Positions 18,336 through 26,352 of a stretch of DNA of 64,000 bases are shown in pieces. Source of the stretch: Synechococcus sp. WH 7803. GTDB lineage: Bacteria > Cyanobacteriota > Cyanobacteriia > PCC-6307 > Cyanobiaceae. Numbering within the stretch: the first letter of the stretch is position 1; each line of letters starts with the position of its first letter. The position numbers were made by a program, and so were the translations under genes. Location: the NCBI GenBank assembly GCA_000063505.1, contig CT971583.1, positions 248,001 through 312,000 of the forward strand, given 5' to 3'. The notes beneath the pieces were generated by a model, which was not told the DNA's origin, made no database searches, and was given only the letters and a program-made list of their open reading frames with translations.

Positions 18336-20489
18336 TCAGGGCGATGGCGCCTTTGCTGAATGCACAACGCCGATCCGGCGCCAGGGCTGCATTGGATCGT
18401 TCTCGAGACGCTGACTCACCTCTGGCGCCACACTGATCAGCAGTGGGCCGCAGGTTTGCGGGTCCACGAGCAGCTCCAGCAACGCGCGAGACCGTGCGCT
18501 CACGCTGGGGGTGTCGCCGAGGATCAGGGCCACAGGCGGCTCGCCTTGTTTCGTTGGGTCGAGCAGGCTCCAGGCGTTGCGGTTTGCAGGGGCCAGGCTG
18601 CTGGCGTGACCCGCCTCCAGAAGCTCCAGGGCCTGGGGCAGAGCAGGAATCGCGTTCGCTGTCAGGGTCACCCGCAGGCTTGGATTGCTCAGCATTTCGC
18701 CGAGATGGCCAAGCAAGCCGAAGCCGGTGATGTCAGTGGCGGCGTGGATGGCCCCAGGCTGCTCTTGCGTGAGCTTGAGAAGCGCATCCAGCAAGGGGTG
18801 CTGGCTCGTGGCCATCTGCTCCAGCGCGGTGTCGAGGGCTGTGGGCCGGGCTGCTCCGGCCATGGCCGCGGCGAAGAGTACGCCGGTGCCAAGCGGCCGG
18901 CTGATCAGCAGATGATCGCCAGCCTGCAGGGTCGTTTTCTGCCAGAACCCGTGCGCACACTGGCCGGTCACGCTCAGGCTGACCTGGAGGGATCGGCTCA
19001 GGGGAGCTGCGGCCATGCCCTCCCGGCTCTCCAGGGTGTGGCCGCCGATCAGCGGTGTGCCTTGGGGGTCGAGGGCTGAACGGATGCCGGCCAGGGTCTG
19101 ACTCAGGAGGGAGGCCTGCTCTGCAGGCACCGCCTGGGGGAGGGTCACCACCGTTTGGGCGGCCAGCACCCGTGCGCCGCAGGCCCAGAGATCGGAGCAG
19201 GCATGCAGGGCGGTGAGTCGGCCGTTGAGCCAGGGATCGCTGACCAGGGCCGGGAACCCATCCACGCTCTGAATCAAAGCGTTGTCTGGTGCATCAGTCT
19301 GGATGGGGAGAAGCGCGGCATCCTCGGGCTGCACTTGATCGCCGGCCAGACCGGCGTCTCGCAGCGCCTGCTCCAGCGGCGCGGCCGGAAGTTTGGCTGC
19401 GCAGCCCCGACAGGCCATCGCTGCGTTGCTCTGCATGGCCGATGGGCGGCGGAACAGGGCCATGAAGCGGGCATCGATGCGGCGCTTCCAGCGCCAGAGC
19501 AGGGGGTGGGGACCGATCAGCTGGCTGCCGCGCAAGGCCCAGGCCGTTGGTTGACCGTTGCGGAAGCCGCCGAGCAGCTGCAGGGCTCTGCGCTGGGGGC
19601 GCCAGGGTTGCAGCCGTTGGCCCCGGATTGCCGCCTCCAGATTGCGCGCCAGGGGACTGGCGGCACGCACAGCCCAAACGCCAGAGGCGGGTCTGGGGTC
19701 TGACGTGATCTCGGCACAGTCGCCGGCAGCGAACAGTTGCGGGTGCCCTGTCACCTGCAGCGTGGAGTCGGTGAGCACCCTGCCGCTGGCGGGATCGCAG
19801 GGTAGACCGCTGCAGGCCAGCCAGGGAGGGGCGCTGCTGCCGGTGCACAACAGTCCTGTGCTGGCGCTGGATGGGGCCTCGCCGCTGAGCTGATGCACAC
19901 CAGCGCGTTGCAAGGCCTCATGCAGCGATGGGTGCAGGTGCCCGGCGCGCACCTGCAGTTCCAGTGCACGGTGGGGCCAGCGTTGCCGCAGCGCCAGCAC
20001 CGTTTCCACGGCGGCCAGTCCACTGCCGACAACGCGGAAAGGTGCGTCTGCAGCGCTTGCATCCAGGGTGTGCCGATCCTGAGCGCCGAGGTAAGCCAAG
20101 GCCGGCTCCAGAGGTTTGATCGGCATCAGAGCGCTCTCTGCTCCGGCAGCCTGACGGGTGATGGCCCCGAGGTTGAGGCTGAGCCATTCGTAGCTGAGAT
20201 CAGGGCGTTGCTTGAGCTGCAGGCGCCGCGCCACTGGATCCAGGCCAGTGATCTCGGCCACCACCAGGGCCACCCCGGCCTGGTCCGCCAGGGCACGCAG
20301 ATCGATCGCAACCGACTCCAGCTCGTACAGACCGGCAATCAGCCCTGGCACCATGCCTGAGTAAAGCGCTGTGCTGCTTCGGCTCACCAGGGTGATCAAG
20401 CCGGGAGGGCGCTGGTGGGGTTGCATCGCCCAGCGGCGCAGCAGCAAGGCGTGGCTGTGGCCACCGCCAGCCAGCACAAGGCTGCTCAT
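18336..20489 (-). CDS. selD: Pyridine-nucleotide oxidoreductase-SelD fusion (selenide, water dikinase)
   Basis: The 717-residue protein has two parts. Residues 1 to about 350 form an FAD/NAD(P)-dependent oxidoreductase of the type II NADH dehydrogenase-like family, with LAGGGHSHALLL at the N-terminus, VVGSGLAAVETVLAL in the middle and FAAGDCAEI later. From about residue 358 it is SelD, which makes selenophosphate from selenide and ATP. The active-site element CxxK is Cys363-Ala-Ala-Lys366, so a cysteine and not selenocysteine is used. Downstream are VDGFPALVSDPW, IGGHTLES, DITGFGLLGHLGEML and DPQTCGPLL. The start at 20489 follows galE with a 4-base overlap. Such fusions are known in some cyanobacteria and algae. 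The oxidoreductase may supply or reduce a selenium substrate, which is inference. Confidence 0.92.
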   Translation of the reverse strand: MSSLVLAGGGHSHALLLRRWAMQPHQRPPGLITLVSRSSTALYSGMVPGLIAGLYELESVAIDLRALADQAGVALVVAEITGLDPVARRLQLKQRPDLSYEWLSLNLGAITRQAAGAESALMPIKPLEPALAYLGAQDRHTLDASAADAPFRVVGSGLAAVETVLALRQRWPHRALELQVRAGHLHPSLHEALQRAGVHQLSGEAPSSASTGLLCTGSSAPPWLACSGLPCDPASGRVLTDSTLQVTGHPQLFAAGDCAEITSDPRPASGVWAVRAASPLARNLEAAIRGQRLQPWRPQRRALQLLGGFRNGQPTAWALRGSQLIGPHPLLWRWKRRIDARFMALFRRPSAMQSNAAMACRGCAAKLPAAPLEQALRDAGLAGDQVQPEDAALLPIQTDAPDNALIQSVDGFPALVSDPWLNGRLTALHACSDLWACGARVLAAQTVVTLPQAVPAEQASLLSQTLAGIRSALDPQGTPLIGGHTLESREGMAAAPLSRSLQVSLSVTGQCAHGFWQKTTLQAGDHLLISRPLGTGVLFAAAMAGAARPTALDTALEQMATSQHPLLDALLKLTQEQPGAIHAATDITGFGLLGHLGEMLSNPSLRVTLTANAIPALPQALELLEAGHASSLAPANRNAWSLLDPTKQGEPPVALILGDTPSVSARSRALLELLVDPQTCGPLLISVAPEVSQRLENDPMQPWRRIGVVHSAKAPSP

Positions 20490-21562
20490 GCGTTCGCTGG
20501 ATCCGGCCCGTATCCCGAAGGATTGGCTGACTGCCAGGCCCAGCCGTCGCGGCAGATGTCGTGGAGATTGCGCCGCGTGCTCCATCCCAGCCGCTCCTTG
20601 GCTGCTGCTGGATCGGCCACCGTGATCGCCGCATCGCCCGCACGACGTTGCTGGATGCTGTGGGGGATGGGCCGTCCGCAGGCCGTCTCGAACGCCTGGA
20701 TGACCTCCAGCACCGAGGCTCCATGGCCGCTGCCGAGGTTGAGGGTGAGCACCTGGGGGGACTCCTGCAACAGGGTGTCTAAGGCGGCGCGATGTCCCTC
20801 CGCCAGATCCATCACGTGGATGTAATCGCGAATGCAGGTGCCATCGGTTGTGGGCCAGTCGCCTCCGAACACGGCGATCTCGGGCCGACGGCCCACGGCC
20901 ACCTGGCTCACAAAGGGGAAGAGATTGTTGGGGCGCCCGAGGGGGTCTTCGCCGATGCGACCGGAGGGATGGGCGCCGACGGGGTTGAAGTAACGCAGGC
21001 AGCCGATCCGCCACTGTTCCGGGGCGCTGGCTGCCAGATCATTCAGCAGGCGTTCAACCGCGGCTTTGGTGTGTCCGTAGGGATTGATCGGTTGGATCGG
21101 TGCGCCTTCTTTGATCGGTACCGCCTCGGGATAGCCGTAGAGGGTGGCGCTGCTGCTGAACACCAGGGTGCGGCATCCGAACTCCTGCATCGCCTTCAGC
21201 AGGCTCACCGTGCCACCCACGTTCACATCCCAGTAGTGCAGAGGGTTCTGTACGGACTCCCCCACGGCTTTGAGGCCTGCGAAATGCACGACGGCCTCAA
21301 TCGGGCGTAAGTGTGCAGCTGCGTCGCTGAAGACCTGCTCAAGACAACGGGCGTCTCTGATGTCCCCACGCACCGGTCGGAGGCGTTGGCTGGATCGCTC
21401 AGAGGAAGTCAGCCCAGCCAGCTCTGCCACGCGCGTCAAGGCGATCGGCGAGCTGTTGCTGAAATCATCCAGCACGATTAAGTCGTGCCCTGCTTCGAGC
21501 AGAACCACGCAGGTGTGGCTGCCGATGAATCCGGCACCCCCAGTGACCAGAAGCTGCGCCAT
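20486..21562 (-). CDS. galE: UDP-glucose 4-epimerase
   Basis: The 358-residue extended short-chain dehydrogenase interconverts UDP-glucose and UDP-galactose. It has the NAD-binding TGGAGFIGSHTCVVLLEAGHDL at residues 7-28, the catalytic serine region FSSSATLYG and the YxxxK pair in YGHTKAAVE. GalE-specific blocks are also present: LRYFNPVGAHPSGRIGEDP, TCIRDYIHVMDLAEGH and NLGSGHG. It would provide UDP-galactose for galactolipids and for the glycans built by the nearby transferases. It is transcribed with selD by a 4-base overlap and faces away from hisS, with about 73 bases between them. The substrate could include the N-acetyl forms. Confidence 0.93.
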   Translation of the reverse strand: MAQLLVTGGAGFIGSHTCVVLLEAGHDLIVLDDFSNSSPIALTRVAELAGLTSSERSSQRLRPVRGDIRDARCLEQVFSDAAAHLRPIEAVVHFAGLKAVGESVQNPLHYWDVNVGGTVSLLKAMQEFGCRTLVFSSSATLYGYPEAVPIKEGAPIQPINPYGHTKAAVERLLNDLAASAPEQWRIGCLRYFNPVGAHPSGRIGEDPLGRPNNLFPFVSQVAVGRRPEIAVFGGDWPTTDGTCIRDYIHVMDLAEGHRAALDTLLQESPQVLTLNLGSGHGASVLEVIQAFETACGRPIPHSIQQRRAGDAAITVADPAAAKERLGWSTRRNLHDICRDGWAWQSANPSGYGPDPANA

Positions 21563-21635
21563 GGATTGACCTTATGGCAGAAAACAAACTCTGTGGCCAT
21601 CGAAGGGCAGACTGATCTGCGATCTCAGGTGTTGT

Positions 21636-22961
21636 GTGAGTCAGCTGCAGAGCCTGCGCGGCATGGTCGATCTGCTGCCGGAGCAGACCCGCCGCTGGCA
21701 GGCGGTCGAAGCCGTCGCCCGTGACCACTTTCGCCGGGCTGGGGTCGAGGAGATCCGCACGCCTCTGCTGGAGGTCACTGAATTGTTCGCCCGCGGTATC
21801 GGTGAGGGCACCGATGTGGTGGGCAAAGAGATGTACAGCTTTTTGGATCGTGGGGAGCGCTCCTGCACCCTGCGGCCGGAGGGCACGGCGTCCGTGGTGC
21901 GGGCGGCGATGCAGCACGGTCTTCTGAACCAGGGTGCCCAGAAGCTCTGGTATGCCGGACCGATGTTCCGCTACGAGCGCCCCCAGGCCGGCCGCCAGCG
22001 CCAGTTCCATCAGATCGGTGTGGAGTGCCTGGGCGTCAGCAGTGCTCGCAGCGACGTGGAGGCGATCGCTCTTGCCTGGGATCTGCTGGCGGCTCTCGGT
22101 GTGCAGGGCCTGGAGCTGGAAATCAACAGCCTCGGCACCCCTGAGGATCGCCAGTGCTATCGCGCTGAGCTTGTGGCCTGGCTCGAGGCTCGCCGGGACC
22201 AGCTTGATGCTGATTCTCAGCAACGCCTCACCACCAATCCCCTGCGCATCCTCGACAGCAAGAACAAGGCCACCCAGGCTCTGTTGGCGGACGCCCCCAC
22301 CTTGTTGGAGGCGTTGAGCCCCGAAAGTGCCCAGCGCTTTGCGCAGGTGCAGGCTCTGCTGCATCAGCTGGGGATTCCCTTCAAGCTCAATACTCGGCTG
22401 GTGCGGGGTCTGGATTACTACGGCCACACCGCCTTTGAGATCACCAGCGATCAGCTCGGAGCTCAGGCCACGGTCTGCGGCGGTGGCCGCTACGACGGCC
22501 TGGTGGAGCAGCTTGGAGGCCCGGCCACCCCCGCGATCGGCTGGGCTCTGGGCATGGAGCGCTTGCTGCTGGTGCTTGAGGCTGCGGCCAAGGCGGATCC
22601 TGCCGGAGCCGCTGCCCAGCTCACCATGTCAGCGCCGCCGGAGGTGTATGTGGTCAATCGCGGCGAAGCCGCTGAAGCCGTGGCTCTCAGTCTCACCCGC
22701 AGCCTGCGCCTGGCCGGTGTGGCGGTGGAGCTGGATGGCTCCGGTGCCGCGTTCGGCAAGCAGTTCAAGCGTGCTGATCGCAGCGGCGCTCCCTGGGCCG
22801 CCGTGATCGGTGATGAAGAAGCGGCCAGCGGGGTGGTGTGCCTCAAACCTCTCTTGCGTGAAGGCGGCGACCAGCGCCTGCCTCTCTCCGATCCAGCTGC
22901 AATCGTGACCATCCTGCACAGCGCCCCAAAATCCAGTCTGGAAAGTGAGGAAGAGCGATAA
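21636..22961 (+). CDS. hisS: Histidyl-tRNA synthetase
   Basis: The 441-residue class II aminoacyl-tRNA synthetase charges tRNA-His. It shows motif 2 elements ([28 protein letters not shown]) and the histidine-specific motifs [13 protein letters not shown] and [14 protein letters not shown]. The C-terminal anticodon-binding domain starts near residue 330. A GTG at 21636 gives the expected N-terminus ([18 protein letters not shown]). It stands alone, divergent from galE, with 35 bases before the dehydrogenase gene downstream. Confidence 0.95.
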   Translation: MSQLQSLRGMVDLLPEQTRRWQAVEAVARDHFRRAGVEEIRTPLLEVTELFARGIGEGTDVVGKEMYSFLDRGERSCTLRPEGTASVVRAAMQHGLLNQGAQKLWYAGPMFRYERPQAGRQRQFHQIGVECLGVSSARSDVEAIALAWDLLAALGVQGLELEINSLGTPEDRQCYRAELVAWLEARRDQLDADSQQRLTTNPLRILDSKNKATQALLADAPTLLEALSPESAQRFAQVQALLHQLGIPFKLNTRLVRGLDYYGHTAFEITSDQLGAQATVCGGGRYDGLVEQLGGPATPAIGWALGMERLLLVLEAAAKADPAGAAAQLTMSAPPEVYVVNRGEAAEAVALSLTRSLRLAGVAVELDGSGAAFGKQFKRADRSGAPWAAVIGDEEAASGVVCLKPLLREGGDQRLPLSDPAAIVTILHSAPKSSLESEEER

Positions 22962-22996
22962 CCTTCAGCGATTCTTGGCGCCGACTGCCCTCACCG

Positions 22997-24439
22997 ATGC
23001 CTGCTGCTCCCATCCGCTCCATCTGCTGCATCGGTGCCGGCTATGTGGGCGGCCCCACCATGGCGGTGATTGCTGATCGCTGCGCCGACATTCAAGTCAC
23101 CGTGGTGGACATCAACCAGGCGCGCATCGACGCCTGGAATGACCCGGATCTCAGCAAGCTGCCGGTGTATGAGCCCGGCCTCGATGCCGTGGTGGGCCGC
23201 GCCCGCAGCCGAAATCTGCGCTTTTCCACGGCGGTGGATGAAGCGATCGCCGCTGCCGACATGGTGTTCATTTCCGTGAACACCCCCACCAAAACCAAAG
23301 GCCTGGGCGCAGGCCAGGCCAGCGATCTGCGCTGGGTTGAGGCCTGCGCTCGCCAGGTTGCCAAGTCCGCCCAGGGGCACACCATCGTGGTGGAGAAAAG
23401 CACCTTGCCGGTGCGCACCGCCGAGGCCGTGAAAGCCATCCTTTCGGCAGCGCAGCAATCCGATCACGGGGAGCCCCGCAGTTTTGCGGTGCTGTCCAAT
23501 CCCGAATTCCTGGCCGAAGGCACCGCAGTTCGGGATCTCGAATCACCCGACCGCGTGTTGATCGGTGGTGAGCATCCGGAAGCGATTGATGCGTTGGCGT
23601 CCGTCTACGGCCATTGGGTTCCCCAGGAGCGCATCCTGCGCACCAATCTGTGGAGCAGTGAGCTCTCCAAGCTCACGGCCAATGCGTTCCTTGCTCAGCG
23701 GATCAGCTCGATTAACTCCGTCGCAGCTCTCTGCGAAGCCACTGGCGCCGATGTGCGTGAGGTGGCCCGGGCGATCGGTACCGACAGTCGTATCGGTCCC
23801 AAGTTCCTGAATGCCGGCCCAGGCTTTGGGGGGAGCTGCTTTCAGAAGGACATCCTCAACCTGGTGTACCTCTGTCGCCATTTCGGCTTGCCCGAGGTGG
23901 CCGACTACTGGGAATCCGTGGTGAATCTGAACAGTTGGCAACAGCACCGCATCGCCCGCACGGTGGTGCAAAAGCTGTTCGGCACTGTGACCGGCAAGCG
24001 CCTGGCGATTCTTGGCTTTGCCTTTAAGGCCGACACCAACGACACCCGCGAAGCGCCGGCGATCCGTATCGCCAGGGATCTACTGGAAGAAGGAGCGCAG
24101 TTGGCCATCCATGATCCCAAAGTGGAGTCTGAGCAGATTGCCCGCGATCTGGGTTTGATCGCGAGTGAAGCCCCGGATGCAGAGTCCGGCCCCACCCGGG
24201 CCTCTCTCAGCGGCGAAGGCACCTGGTGGCCGAGCGCATCTGTGGCCGATGCCCTGGACGGGGCTGATGGTGTTTTGATTCTCACGGAGTGGAACGAGTA
24301 CCGGCAGCTCGATTGGTCTGATCTGGCCCAGCGCATGCGTCAGCCCGCCTGGGTGTTCGACGCGCGCTCGGTGGTGTCGCGGGAAGCGATCCACGCGGCA
24401 GGTTTGCAGCTCTGGCGTGTGGGAGACGGTGACGCATGA
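22997..24439 (+). CDS. ugd: UDP-glucose 6-dehydrogenase
   Basis: The 480-residue enzyme oxidises UDP-glucose to UDP-glucuronate with two NAD+. The Rossmann start ICCIGAGYVGGPTMAVIA is near residue 9. EKSTLPVRTAE, SNPEFLAEGTAVRDL, and the catalytic-cysteine loop GPGFGGSCFQKD with Cys281 follow. The C-terminal domain has GFAFKADTNDTREAPAI. Its long form and NPEFLAEGTAV motif resemble the eukaryote-like UGDH group more than the short bacterial one. A 30-residue insert before the C-terminal tail (roughly residues 392-422) appears unusual. The stop overlaps the epimerase start by 4 bases, which forms a UDP-GlcA to UDP-GalA pair. Confidence 0.93.
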   Translation: MPAAPIRSICCIGAGYVGGPTMAVIADRCADIQVTVVDINQARIDAWNDPDLSKLPVYEPGLDAVVGRARSRNLRFSTAVDEAIAAADMVFISVNTPTKTKGLGAGQASDLRWVEACARQVAKSAQGHTIVVEKSTLPVRTAEAVKAILSAAQQSDHGEPRSFAVLSNPEFLAEGTAVRDLESPDRVLIGGEHPEAIDALASVYGHWVPQERILRTNLWSSELSKLTANAFLAQRISSINSVAALCEATGADVREVARAIGTDSRIGPKFLNAGPGFGGSCFQKDILNLVYLCRHFGLPEVADYWESVVNLNSWQQHRIARTVVQKLFGTVTGKRLAILGFAFKADTNDTREAPAIRIARDLLEEGAQLAIHDPKVESEQIARDLGLIASEAPDAESGPTRASLSGEGTWWPSASVADALDGADGVLILTEWNEYRQLDWSDLAQRMRQPAWVFDARSVVSREAIHAAGLQLWRVGDGDA

Positions 24440-25467
24440 CCACGGATGCCAGGCCCATTCTGATCACCGGGGCTGCCGGTTTTATCGGCGCCGCTCTCGC
24501 GCAGCGCCTGCTCCAGCGTGGCGACCGCGTGGTGGGCATCGACAGTCTCAACAGCTATTACGACCCCTCCCTCAAGCAGGCTCGCCTGCAGCAGATCGAA
24601 GCCGTGGCGGCCCCTGGCGCCTGGAGCTTCTGTCACCAAGCGCTGGAAGCCGCGGACGCCCTGCAGGAGCTGTTTGCCCGGGAGAAGCCCCGGGTGGTGG
24701 TGAATCTGGCTGCCCAGGCAGGGGTGCGCTACTCCCTGGAGAACCCTGCGGCTTACATCCAGAGCAACCTGGTGGGCTTCGGCAACATCCTCGAAGGTTG
24801 CCGGCATCACGGGGTGGAGAACCTGGTGTACGCCTCCAGCAGTTCGGTGTACGGCGGTAACCGCAATCTGCCCTTCCATGAGCAGCAGCCGGTGAACCAT
24901 CCGGTGAGCCTGTATGCCGCCAGCAAGAAGGCCAATGAATTGATGGCCCACACCTACAGCCATTTGTATGGGCTGCCGGCCACCGGTCTGCGTTTTTTCA
25001 CCGTGTATGGCCCTTGGGGCCGACCGGACATGGCGCCGATGTTGTTCGCCAAGGCAATCCTGGCGGGCGAGCCGATCAAGGTGTTCAACCACGGCAAGAT
25101 GCAGCGCGATTTCACCTACATCGACGACATCGTGGAAGGGGTGCTGCGCTGCTGCGACAAGCCCGCCACCGCCAACCCCAACTTCGATGCCTTGGCACCC
25201 GATCCGTCAACGGCGGCGGCGCCCCACCGGGTGTTCAACATCGGCAACAGCCAACCAACAGAACTGTTGCGCTTCATCGAGGTGATGGAACAGGCCTTGG
25301 GGCGTCAAGCGATCAAGGATTTTCAGCCGATGCAGCCAGGAGATGTGGTGGCGACGGCTGCTGACACGTCAGCTCTGGAGTCCTGGGTGGGCTTCAAGCC
25401 AAGCACTCCGATTGAAGAGGGAATTGCCCAATTTGCACACTGGTACCGCAGCTTTTACGGGCACTGA
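24436..25467 (+). CDS. UDP-glucuronate 4-epimerase-like NAD-dependent epimerase
   Basis: The 343-residue extended SDR protein has TGAAGFIGAALAQRLL at residues 11-26, the active-site stretch YASSSSVYGGN and the YxxxK of LYAASKKANELMA. It also has the family blocks TGLRFFTVYGPWGRPDMAP and RDFTYIDDIVEGV. These match capsular UDP-glucuronate epimerases (cap1J / plant GAE type), which make UDP-galacturonate. Direct coupling to the UDP-glucose dehydrogenase gene (ATGA overlap) supports UDP-GlcA as substrate. It ends 4 bases before the terminator region of the oppositely oriented psbEFLJ operon. UDP-glucose-type epimerisation is the alternative. Confidence 0.88.
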   Translation: MTTDARPILITGAAGFIGAALAQRLLQRGDRVVGIDSLNSYYDPSLKQARLQQIEAVAAPGAWSFCHQALEAADALQELFAREKPRVVVNLAAQAGVRYSLENPAAYIQSNLVGFGNILEGCRHHGVENLVYASSSSVYGGNRNLPFHEQQPVNHPVSLYAASKKANELMAHTYSHLYGLPATGLRFFTVYGPWGRPDMAPMLFAKAILAGEPIKVFNHGKMQRDFTYIDDIVEGVLRCCDKPATANPNFDALAPDPSTAAAPHRVFNIGNSQPTELLRFIEVMEQALGRQAIKDFQPMQPGDVVATAADTSALESWVGFKPSTPIEEGIAQFAHWYRSFYGH

Positions 25468-25471
25468 GCAT

Positions 25472-25498
25472 AAAAAAAGCCGGCATTACAGCCGGCTT
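25472..25498 (-). terminator. Rho-independent terminator of the psbEFLJ operon
   Basis: The sequence contains GCCGGC (25479-25484), a 6-base loop ATTACA, and GCCGGC (25491-25496), extended by an AA/TT pair. On the minus strand the stem is followed by a run of five further T residues (25476-25472). This lies 22 bases after the psbJ stop and is a textbook intrinsic terminator. It also sits 4 bases beyond the epimerase stop on the other strand. The T-tract exists only in the minus direction, so it should terminate the psb transcript and not the epimerase transcript. Confidence 0.9.
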
Positions 25499-25519
25499 CA
25501 GAAAGTTTGCCCTTCAAGA

Positions 25520-25720
25520 TCAGGCGGAACCAACACCGGTGTAGGAGCCGTAGAAGAACAGTCCCACCACGAACAGCACAGCCATACCACCAGCTGTGGC
25601 TACCAGCCAGAGGGGCAGGGTGCCTTCGGTCCAACGGGAACGCCAAGCGACAGCGGGGCGACCGTCGGGAAGACGATCGGGAATACGTCCGTCAGGAAGA
25701 CCTGATTTCTTACCACTCAT
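25520..25720 (-). CDS. psbJ: Photosystem II reaction center protein J
   Basis: The 66-residue single-span membrane protein belongs to PSII and regulates electron flow near the QB site. The hydrophobic helix [20 protein letters not shown] near residues 37-56 and the C-terminal [10 protein letters not shown] are typical of PsbJ. The N-terminus is longer than in beta-cyanobacteria (about 40 residues in total there), as in marine picocyanobacteria, and has the repeated [12 protein letters not shown] segment. It is the last gene of psbE-psbF-psbL-psbJ, 11 bases after psbL. Confidence 0.95.
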   Translation of the reverse strand: MSGKKSGLPDGRIPDRLPDGRPAVAWRSRWTEGTLPLWLVATAGGMAVLFVVGLFFYGSYTGVGSA

Positions 25721-25731
25721 GATTGGAGTCC

Positions 25732-25851
25732 TCAGTTGAAGAAGTAGCTGGAGAAGAGGATGCCCGTGGTGAACACCACCAACAAGCCGAGGTAGAGGCT
25801 TGTGCGGTTCAGCTCAACCGGCAGGTTGTTGGGGTTGGGATTGCGCTCCAT
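25732..25851 (-). CDS. psbL: Photosystem II reaction center protein L
   Basis: This 39-residue gene encodes PsbL, needed for QA function and PSII dimers. The translation begins [20 protein letters not shown], followed by a single helix ([15 protein letters not shown]) and a YFFN end. Its length and sequence are essentially those of the universal PsbL. It lies between psbF and psbJ in the conserved operon. Confidence 0.97.
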   Translation of the reverse strand: MERNPNPNNLPVELNRTSLYLGLLVVFTTGILFSSYFFN

Positions 25852-25869
25852 GGGATGTCAGGAAGGGGA

Positions 25870-26007
25870 TCAGCGTCGGATGAACTGCATGGCGGCCAGC
25901 GCGCCCAGGAAAAACACGGTGGGAACGCCGAGTGTGTGAACGGCAAGCCAGCGCACCGTGAAGATCGGATAGTTGCGCGGCGTGGAGGTGGCGGGGGATT
26001 GGGTCAT
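25870..26007 (-). CDS. psbF: Cytochrome b559 subunit beta
   Basis: The 45-residue protein has the soluble head [19 protein letters not shown], His24 as the axial haem ligand in [10 protein letters not shown], and one membrane helix ending in QFIRR. With PsbE it binds one haem across the thylakoid membrane, next to the PSII reaction centre. It is located 9 bases after psbE and 18 bases before psbL in the operon. Confidence 0.97.
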   Translation of the reverse strand: MTQSPATSTPRNYPIFTVRWLAVHTLGVPTVFFLGALAAMQFIRR

Positions 26008-26016
26008 GGTTCAGCT

Positions 26017-26265
26017 TTATTGCAAACGGTCGTCGAGTTGGGACTTGCCCTCGTAGCGCTGGCTCACGACCGGAGCTTTGCTTTCGGTGGCCTGGAAGTA
26101 GGCGTCAGGACGGGGAGTTCCGAAAGCGTCGTAGGCCAGGCCGGTGGACACAAACAGGAATCCCGCCAGGAAGATGGAGGGCAGTGTGATGGCGTGGATC
26201 ACCCAGTAGCGGATGCTGGTGATGATCTCAAAAAACGGGCGTTCCCCGGTGGAGCCGGCGGCCAT
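26017..26265 (-). CDS. psbE: Cytochrome b559 subunit alpha
   Basis: The 82-residue protein carries the haem ligand His24 in [18 protein letters not shown], followed by a lumenal domain ([11 protein letters not shown] and the C-terminal [13 protein letters not shown]). It pairs with PsbF in the PSII core. It is the first gene of the psbEFLJ operon. ycf48 and the rubredoxin gene, both involved in PSII assembly, lie directly upstream on the same strand. Confidence 0.97.
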   Translation of the reverse strand: MAAGSTGERPFFEIITSIRYWVIHAITLPSIFLAGFLFVSTGLAYDAFGTPRPDAYFQATESKAPVVSQRYEGKSQLDDRLQ

Positions 26266-26296
26266 GACTTCGGGCGTATCAGCTCGGTGATCCTAG

Positions 26297-26332
26297 GGGT
26301 AGGGCTCCGGCCATCGCGGCCGGGACCTACCC
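26297..26332. other. GC-rich imperfect inverted repeat between ycf48 and psbE
   Basis: GGGTAGG (26297-26303) pairs with CCTACCC (26326-26332), and CCGGCC (26307-26312) pairs with GGCCGG (26318-26323), leaving a small internal loop and a 5-base apical loop. It lies between the ycf48 stop and the psbE start. It has no T-run on either strand, so it may be a factor-dependent terminator for the rubA-ycf48 transcript, a 5'-leader structure, or a protein-binding site in the psbE promoter region. Confidence 0.6.
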
Positions 26333-26352
26333 ATGGTTACGAAGCGTTGCCC

